Shown: positions 58,336 to 64,000 of the stretch, piece by piece | Layout of the letters: every line of letters begins with the position of its first letter | Numbering within the stretch: position 1 is the first letter of the stretch | Assembly (NCBI GenBank): GCA_039817415.1 | Contig: JBCBVV010000033.1 | Span: forward strand, 16,138-80,137 | Origin: JALEFZ01 sp039817415 | Lineage (GTDB): Bacteria; Bacteroidota; Bacteroidia; J057 | Reading direction: 5' to 3' | Length of the DNA: 64,000 nt | Program-made: the position numbers and the translations under genes | Notes under the pieces: generated by a model | Told to the model about the DNA's origin: nothing | The model's database searches: none | The model's input: only the letters and a program-made list of their open reading frames with translations

Positions 58336-61300
58336 TCAATTTTGAATGAATATCTTATCCGTCAGACGGAAACTTGATTCGTTGTTTAAATCTAACAAGT
58401 AAATCCCAGAGGAAATCTTATCAGAATACATATTTAATATACTTATTCCTTCATTTAATTCAAAGAAATTTTTGGCAACCAATTGGCCAGCTGTATTGTA
58501 AATCGCAATATTCAGGCCACCTGCTTCATGCATAAGCACTTCCAGTTTGATTTGCTGTGTATTTGGTTCAAAATATACCCTTTCCAATTCGAAATCTTTG
58601 GCGAATGGAATGATAACTTCTTCAACATTTGACAAACTTGAATTGCCCTCTTGGTCAAATTGTACAACTCTGTAAAAATATGTTTCGCCTGGAATTACCT
58701 CCTCATCCTCTGCCGTATAAAAACCCTCTCCATTGGGATCAGGCATTGCATGTTGCCAACCTTTGGTTTCATAATTGACTTGGTCTACAGAACGCTGCCA
58801 TTCAAAGCCAGCGTTATCTGGGTTCTCAAGTGTTTTCCAACTGATAGATACTTTGTCTTCGTTCCAATAGGCTTCCAGGTCTAGTTCCTCTACCGAAAGA
58901 ACACATCCAGGTCCAATTGTAGCTCCAAGTGTGTCAGCACATCCATTGTTGCCCGTAACAATAACCTCATAGGCGCCTGCAAATTGATTGCTTAAGGTCT
59001 GACCTACCGTATTGGAAGGTGTAGTCAACCAAGTATAAGTTAGATTGCCTCCACTACCCGTTGCGAAAGCCGTAGCAGAGCCATCCATGTTTCCACAGTT
59101 TGAAGGGTCGGTTACCTGGATAGAATCAATATTTACAGGAGAGTCAGGTCCAGGAACCGTTACCTGAACCATGGTGGAGCAATTGTCCTGATCTACAACT
59201 GTTACATCATAAATCCCTGCTTCCAATTGTGTAGCCTGGGGACCAGTTTGAGCGGGGGTAGTATTCCAAGAGTAGGAAAATGGGCCTTGTCCACCACTGG
59301 CGTTTACTTGGGCTTCAGCGTAAGTCTCACAGTCAGGATCTGTAACACTCAGCACATTAAGGCTCAAGGGAGAGGGCTCAACAATGACAGCCGTTGATTG
59401 TGTTTCACAACCCGTTCCTTGATCAGTTACGGTTACAGTGTATGAACCTGCGGGCAAGGGGTTGGTAGTAGCTGCAGTTCCCGCTCCTCCAACACTCCAT
59501 GAGTAGACGTAGGGTCCAGTCCCCCCAGTAATGGTTACAGTCGCTGTACCATCTGTATCGCCAAAACAACTGGTAGGGGTAGTACTACTAATGTAGCTAT
59601 CAATGGTCCCCGGAGTTTGATTAATGATCACATTGATAGAATCCTCACATCCCGCTTGGTCCTCCACTACTACCATGTAGGAACCAGCATCAAGGCTAGT
59701 AGCCATTGCACCTGTTTGAACCGGACTGGTATTCCATACATAGTTGTAGATTCCTGTTCCACCTGATGCTGTTACGGTTGCCGTTCCATCGGGAAGACAG
59801 CCTGCATCTGTGTGAGAGGTATTCAACAAAAGATCATTGACTGTAACATTGACAGTCTCGGTATCAAAACAAGTCCCAGCTGCATTAGTAGTGGTAACCA
59901 CATAGGTGGTATTGGTGGTTGGATTGGCCACCACCGAAGAGGTAGAGGTACTACTCAATCCTGTAAATGGGCTCCATTGGTAGGTGGAACCCCCACTAGC
60001 CGTCAAGATTGTTCCTCCAGATCCTGCGCAGAAATCCGTTGTACCCGCAACCACAGCATTGGGTTGCTCATCTACGATTAGCCTCACAGTATCCGGATCG
60101 GTCAACCCACAACAATCCTCTTCATACCTTAACTCAATGTAATAAGTTCCAGGGGTGTTAAATGGAATGTTATTCAAGGTCTGAAAGGTCAATCCGGAGT
60201 AAGTAGAAGGGCTTGCTCCTCCATCTAGGTCCCAATTGATAATCGTCCCTGCCCCGGGATTGGTAGCAAATAAATCAATACTCTCACCCGCACAAATTCG
60301 GTATTCCCCACTTACTTGAGGGGCAGAGGTACTAGCGATAGGTTCTGTGCTATTATCAGAGATAATGTTGGCAAATCCTCGGTAGGTTGTTCCTCCAAAA
60401 GAGACATCCATTCTTCCTAAAGTATTCACTTGGACAGTAACTGGGTTGCCTGGGTTTGCCCCTATCAATACTACGGGATTGCTAAACGACCAAAAACCTG
60501 AAGAGGGTCCTGTCAGTGTCATGCCTACCCCAGTGCAACTGACATTATCCATTCGGATTTGAGGCTCAGCTGCAAAATTGTATGTGGTTGAGGAATTTAC
60601 GGGTGCCGTTCCTCCGTTTTGGTGTATGGCTACAGACTCACCTGCCTGGCCAGCACCACCGGCACCGCCAGCTCCGCCATTTCCTCCATCTCCTCCATCT
60701 CCTCCTTGCCCAATATTGGTTGTTGCCCCAGCATCTCCTCCGTTTCCTCCATTTCCTCCGGTACCACCTGTTCCTCCTGTGCCACCTGCTCCTCCTGCCC
60801 CAGCAGTACCCGGATTGATTGAACAATCCAAGAAGTTGCCATTTATACCATTGTTGTAAAGGTAGACGCCATATGATGATCCCCCTCCAGTACCGCCAGT
60901 TCCACCGGCTCCTCCTTCACCGCCGCCACCGCCGCCGCCGCCGCCATCACCAGCGCCGTCAAATGCACCTCCAAAGGGAGCGTCTTCTCCACCCCCTCCG
61001 CCACCACCAGCTCCACCACCACCTCCAAGTCCATCTGTTCCACTGATACCCTGACTACCAGGTACCCAATAGCCACCTACATGCGTTCCAGCTGCCCCAT
61101 TGGCACCAGCTGTACCATTGGTACCTGCGATTCCGTCTGATCCTACTACGCCATTGCCTGCATTACCTGTACTCCAGGTTCCTCCCGTTCCTCCTACTCC
61201 ACCACCTGTGGTTGTACCATTGGTTCCTCCGCCATTTCCTCCTCGGCCTCCATTGTTATCTCGTTCTCCCCCTTGGCCTCCACCACCGCCTGCACCGCCT

Positions 61301-63624
61301 GCTCTTGCATTAGCAGAATTGGTTCCAGCGTTGCCGTTATTAGATGCCCCTACACCTGTTGTCCCATTCAGGTCAACACCACCGCCTCCGCCAGTAGCTC
61401 CGCCACCACCACTACCGCCTTGGCCTCCATGGCCAGGATCTCCAGCAGTATTAGGGGAACCATCTGTACCGAATGATCCTTGAACACCATTATCTCCATT
61501 ATCTCCTGGGGTTCCATCCAATCCAGCGGCCGCATTCCCTGCTATGATCTGACACCTAACAATGTCATAATTCGAACACTGATTCAGGTATAATCCATAG
61601 GTGGACATGGAGGAATCAACCGCATTATCTACTTCAATGGTAAGGTCCTGAAAACGGAAATTGGTAGCTGCCGTTATTTCGATAGCAGTCAACCTTTTCT
61701 CAAAGCCCAACCCATCAGGATTATCTGTTGTTCTGAAAATTCTTGTAGCTCCTACTATACTTCTCTTTTCCCATCCTAGGGTTGGATCAAAGCCCCCCTC
61801 TAAGGTCAGGTTGCCTCCAATATTGGTAATGGCCGAGGTAATCGTGTAAGTCCCAATACCCATCTTAATCAAGGTATTCGAACAAGAAGCTGAGCCAATC
61901 GCATCAATTAGGTTAGCTGGACTAACCTGGGTACCATCTCCTGAACCAAAGGCTACACCTGGGCTTACATAGATGACATCACATAAGTTTGCGGTGGGCT
62001 GGTTAATGAATAACTGGGCAGTCGTTGAGTCTTTACAGCCATTTGTATTTTCTACTAGTACAGAAACAGTGCTGTCATTTGATGAAGTAATTCCCACACT
62101 TGTTCCTGTACTGCCCGTATTCCATAGGTAAGATATGGCAGTAGATGAATTGGCAGAGAAGGTAACACTATTACCTGGACAAGCATAAGCGACCTGTGGA
62201 GAAATGGTCACATCCGGCCCTTGGTCTACCGTAACTTGAACGAAATCCTGAGCTGTACAACCATCAGCATATGTGGTCGTAACAGAGTAGATAGTAGTGG
62301 AATTAGGGGCTGCTCTTGGGTTAGCAATGGTATCATCTGATAAACCAATTGCTGGAGACCACTGATAAGAAACAGGCATGGTGGTTGAGGTTGCGTTCAA
62401 TTGGATTGAATCTCCTCTACAAGCCAGGTCATCAAGGCCAGCATCTAGAGAATAGATGTTAGCCAGTACCTCGATTGAGAAGGCATAAGTAGCAGCGCCT
62501 GTTAAGGGACAATGGTCGTCCTCTACCGTAACTGTAAAAAAGTGGCTTCCCGTATCGGCAATGGTAGGTGTCCAACAGAAATTTGCCGAGGGGGAAGCGG
62601 TTCCAGCACCGGTAATGGTAAAGGTTCCACCAGGGATCCCATTGTTCCAACTGGCTGTTACATTGTCGCCATCGGGATCGGAGATGTCTATCCCAAAACA
62701 AACCTGTCCGCCCAAGCAAGCATTCAGGCTGTAATTCACCGTATCTCCATTGACACCAGAAGCTACAGGAGGAGTATTGTTACAGTCAATCACACTAAAC
62801 TGCATATCCCTTACCACCTCTCCTATTTTTACCCCGTTTCTAAATTCTTCTACCTTCACACAGATAACTCCAATCTGAAATTGGTTGGGTGTAAAGCGAA
62901 TCTCTCCTGTCTGGGAGTCAATTGTAATTCCTGTTGAAGAAGAAAGAGGAGTGGTAGCATTGAAGCCTGTAGCGTACAACACGCCATTGGAAACAGATTG
63001 CTGGCAAGAAGCGAGGCTAAACACCAACTGGTCTCCGTCTGGGTCAGTAACTCCATGGTTATAGACCACGGCCTGATTGATACAAATAAGGGGGGTAGGA
63101 ATATTATTGAAAACAGGAGAATTGTTGCAATCAGTAAGGGTATTGTCAAGGTTTGCTTGAATATAGGTTGATTGATTTCCTGGACCGTTCAAGGTAGTAA
63201 TGGCGAAGTTGCGGCAACAGTTGTCCCAACTTAATACCCAGTCATCACAAGCTCCTGTTGGCAGATTGAGTGTTCCAGTATAAGTATATTGTTCGATTCC
63301 GAATGCACTACTCCCTCCTGCACATGCAGAGGTAGCCGTTGGACAAAGAGGTGTAACATCAATTGCCCCCGCAGGAGTTCCAGTAAGGTTAATGCTAGAG
63401 GTAGTTCCACAACTGGCAGATGAATATTCTAGACTTTGTGGGTCAAGGGGGAGGATCCCCGCACAATCTCTAAACAGAGTCAGGGTCACTTCATATTGTC
63501 CAGGTGCCTGACAAGTATAAGTTATATCAGCCCCCATGGTGTGAGTAGCAGATACGCGATGGCTTATGAGGCTTCCAATAAGAAATAGAAGCACAGATAG
63601 TAGTGGCTTTATTGAGCTGCGCAT
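58336..63624 (-). CDS. Large T9SS-exported surface protein with beta-helix and Gly-rich insert
   Basis: The signal peptide ends near SHRVSA (residue 26). The start (THTMGADITYTCQ) is typical of gliding-type surface proteins, with PKD/Ig-like parts to about residue 550. A short beta-helix (about 551-700) is interrupted by about 300 Gly-rich residues (698-998) and resumes with YGVYLYNNGINGN. SprB-like 80-residue repeats (GTATVTITGGTGPYVYSWS, AGSYTVTVTD) follow at about 1210-1560. The C-terminal 85 residues are a T9SS type A sorting domain (FEPNTQQIKLEVL ... GIYLLDLNNE). It should be exported and attached at the cell surface, perhaps an adhesin. Confidence 0.88.
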   Translation of the reverse strand: MRSSIKPLLSVLLFLIGSLISHRVSATHTMGADITYTCQAPGQYEVTLTLFRDCAGILPLDPQSLEYSSASCGTTSSINLTGTPAGAIDVTPLCPTATSACAGGSSAFGIEQYTYTGTLNLPTGACDDWVLSWDNCCRNFAITTLNGPGNQSTYIQANLDNTLTDCNNSPVFNNIPTPLICINQAVVYNHGVTDPDGDQLVFSLASCQQSVSNGVLYATGFNATTPLSSSTGITIDSQTGEIRFTPNQFQIGVICVKVEEFRNGVKIGEVVRDMQFSVIDCNNTPPVASGVNGDTVNYSLNACLGGQVCFGIDISDPDGDNVTASWNNGIPGGTFTITGAGTASPSANFCWTPTIADTGSHFFTVTVEDDHCPLTGAATYAFSIEVLANIYSLDAGLDDLACRGDSIQLNATSTTMPVSYQWSPAIGLSDDTIANPRAAPNSTTIYSVTTTYADGCTAQDFVQVTVDQGPDVTISPQVAYACPGNSVTFSANSSTAISYLWNTGSTGTSVGITSSNDSTVSVLVENTNGCKDSTTAQLFINQPTANLCDVIYVSPGVAFGSGDGTQVSPANLIDAIGSASCSNTLIKMGIGTYTITSAITNIGGNLTLEGGFDPTLGWEKRSIVGATRIFRTTDNPDGLGFEKRLTAIEITAATNFRFQDLTIEVDNAVDSSMSTYGLYLNQCSNYDIVRCQIIAGNAAAGLDGTPGDNGDNGVQGSFGTDGSPNTAGDPGHGGQGGSGGGGATGGGGGVDLNGTTGVGASNNGNAGTNSANARAGGAGGGGGQGGERDNNGGRGGNGGGTNGTTTGGGVGGTGGTWSTGNAGNGVVGSDGIAGTNGTAGANGAAGTHVGGYWVPGSQGISGTDGLGGGGGAGGGGGGGEDAPFGGAFDGAGDGGGGGGGGGEGGAGGTGGTGGGSSYGVYLYNNGINGNFLDCSINPGTAGAGGAGGTGGTGGTGGNGGNGGDAGATTNIGQGGDGGDGGNGGAGGAGGAGQAGESVAIHQNGGTAPVNSSTTYNFAAEPQIRMDNVSCTGVGMTLTGPSSGFWSFSNPVVLIGANPGNPVTVQVNTLGRMDVSFGGTTYRGFANIISDNSTEPIASTSAPQVSGEYRICAGESIDLFATNPGAGTIINWDLDGGASPSTYSGLTFQTLNNIPFNTPGTYYIELRYEEDCCGLTDPDTVRLIVDEQPNAVVAGTTDFCAGSGGTILTASGGSTYQWSPFTGLSSTSTSSVVANPTTNTTYVVTTTNAAGTCFDTETVNVTVNDLLLNTSHTDAGCLPDGTATVTASGGTGIYNYVWNTSPVQTGAMATSLDAGSYMVVVEDQAGCEDSINVIINQTPGTIDSYISSTTPTSCFGDTDGTATVTITGGTGPYVYSWSVGGAGTAATTNPLPAGSYTVTVTDQGTGCETQSTAVIVEPSPLSLNVLSVTDPDCETYAEAQVNASGGQGPFSYSWNTTPAQTGPQATQLEAGIYDVTVVDQDNCSTMVQVTVPGPDSPVNIDSIQVTDPSNCGNMDGSATAFATGSGGNLTYTWLTTPSNTVGQTLSNQFAGAYEVIVTGNNGCADTLGATIGPGCVLSVEELDLEAYWNEDKVSISWKTLENPDNAGFEWQRSVDQVNYETKGWQHAMPDPNGEGFYTAEDEEVIPGETYFYRVVQFDQEGNSSLSNVEEVIIPFAKDFELERVYFEPNTQQIKLEVLMHEAGGLNIAIYNTAGQLVAKNFFELNEGISILNMYSDKISSGIYLLDLNNESSFRLTDKIFIQN
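60640..61530 (-). repeat. Gly-rich low-complexity coding region
   Basis: About 300 residues dominated by Gly with Ala, Asn, Thr and Asp: GGAGGTGGTGG-like runs and collagen-like GxxGxx strings (TPGDNGDNGVQG). On the plus strand it shows as CCTCC/CACC-rich repeats and open frames there are artefacts of this bias. It splits the beta-helix of the 1762-residue protein. Confidence 0.85.
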
Positions 63625-63747
63625 AGGAATGAATGAAGCAGGTTAACAGGAGGATTTTATAATGGACAGGTTACGCCAAGATCATGCCCCCGTTAAATGG
63701 AAACGCAAAAGGTCAGCTCATTTGTATAAAGTCTTCGGGATTGATAC

Positions 63748-63776
63748 AAAAAAGGCTCATTCCAATGGAATGAACC
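63748..63776 (-). terminator. Intrinsic terminator of the partial T9SS gene
   Basis: GGCTCATTCC (63754-63763) pairs with GGAATGAACC (63767-63776) with a 3-base loop and one G-U pair; six A (63748-63753) give the minus-strand U-tract. Confidence 0.85.
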
Positions 63777-63806
63777 TTTTCCTCATCATATCTTTTTTGC
63801 CAATAA

Positions 63807-64000
63807 TTATCTTATCACCACAAGTGGGTATGTCTGGTTGATGCGGCTTCCTCTGATTCTCACATGATATACGCCAGCATTTAGCTCCGATGTAAGAATT
63901 TCCTGTTCAATAAGCGCTCCCTTTCGAACCCAATCTGTGTAAACATCCTTTACCTTTTGACCAAGAGGAGAAAGTAATTCAATTTTGACAAATTCATCCT
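63807..64000 (-). CDS. 3' end of a T9SS-sorted protein (partial)
   Basis: The minus strand from the window end reads DEFVKIELLSPLGQKV, then EQEILTSELNAGVYHVRI and YPLVVIR, stop at 63807. This is a type IX secretion C-terminal sorting domain (beta strands plus the LSPLGQ...GVYHVRI pattern). Everything upstream, including the function, lies outside the window. A terminator lies 30 bases after the stop. Confidence 0.8.
   Translation of the reverse strand, partial: DEFVKIELLSPLGQKVKDVYTDWVRKGALIEQEILTSELNAGVYHVRIRGSRINQTYPLVVIR

Noticed and set aside
60578..61483. Several plus-strand open frames rich in Pro, His and Ser
   Set aside because: They are antisense reflections of Gly codons in the 1762-residue protein, not genes.
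1..64000. CRISPR arrays, insertion sequences, phage or integrated elements
   Set aside because: No spaced direct repeats, transposase, integrase or target duplications were seen in any gap.

Overview
The window looks like a chromosomal segment of a free-living, aerobic member of the Bacteroidota, probably a gliding/T9SS-bearing lineage such as Saprospiria or Cytophagales; the exact lineage is inference. Support: two proteins with type IX secretion C-terminal sorting domains, a T9SS plug-family protein, a Bat-type VWA protein, DUF2911, SprB-like repeats, and several start sites preceded by the Bacteroidota promoter pattern TTTG-N(~20)-TANNTTTG with little Shine-Dalgarno signal. Moderate GC, short intergenic gaps and no insertion sequences, phage genes or CRISPR suggest ordinary core and near-core sequence rather than a genomic island.

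Layout: 0.2-2 kb holds a nucleoside phosphorylase overlapping a GluQ-RS-like enzyme. 2-4.6 kb has fabD, an SDR reductase and two tandem, related small membrane proteins. 4.6-8.6 kb has the bifunctional (p)ppGpp synthetase/hydrolase, tRNA-Leu(UAG) and trigger factor (TTG start). 8.7-22 kb is a mix of envelope and housekeeping genes: a TonB_C-TPR protein, an HPt protein, BatA, an M1-like pseudopeptidase next to a T9SS plug protein, a BaiN-type flavoprotein, an AraC regulator, a hydroxyacid dehydrogenase and a secreted 14-repeat MORN protein. 22.4-29 kb has a large alpha-2-macroglobulin with a thioester motif and an MlaE permease. 29-33 kb has an SDR, a small possibly Sm-like protein, a secreted VWA protein and a GT39-type glycosyltransferase.

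33.3-40.4 kb is a phenylacetate degradation operon transcribed leftward: paaE-A-B-C-D-I-Z and a crotonase. The ring-1,2-CoA epoxidase (PaaABCE, with PaaD for assembly), the ring-opening PaaZ, a hydratase/isomerase and the PaaI thioesterase are present; the CoA ligase, PaaH and PaaJ are not in the window. An identical 10-mer inside a palindrome lies before paaE and again in the one long intra-operon gap.

40.5-50 kb holds a second GT39-like protein, a transglutaminase-core2 protein, an orphan cytochrome oxidase subunit III, an ArsR regulator, a putative 27-residue membrane peptide with its own terminator, a Nudix enzyme, a DUF2911-TPR protein, a GNAT and the pyruvate dehydrogenase E2.

50.5-54 kb is the most notable region: a four-gene operon (ABC ATPase, ABC permease with a strongly His-rich extracytoplasmic loop, two tandem DUF3299-like secreted proteins) divergent from a MerC-like membrane protein. 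A perfect 17-bp Fur/Zur-like palindrome sits between them and covers the -33 element of the merC-like promoter. By analogy with the zinc-repressed PA4063-PA4066 locus of Pseudomonas aeruginosa, this is probably a zinc-limitation cassette. 54-58 kb has two cell-wall hydrolases, MlaD, a PduO-type adenosyltransferase and a lipoprotein. 58.3-63.6 kb encodes a 1762-residue T9SS-exported protein with a roughly 300-residue glycine-rich stretch interrupting an apparent beta-helix, followed by the 3' end of another T9SS substrate.
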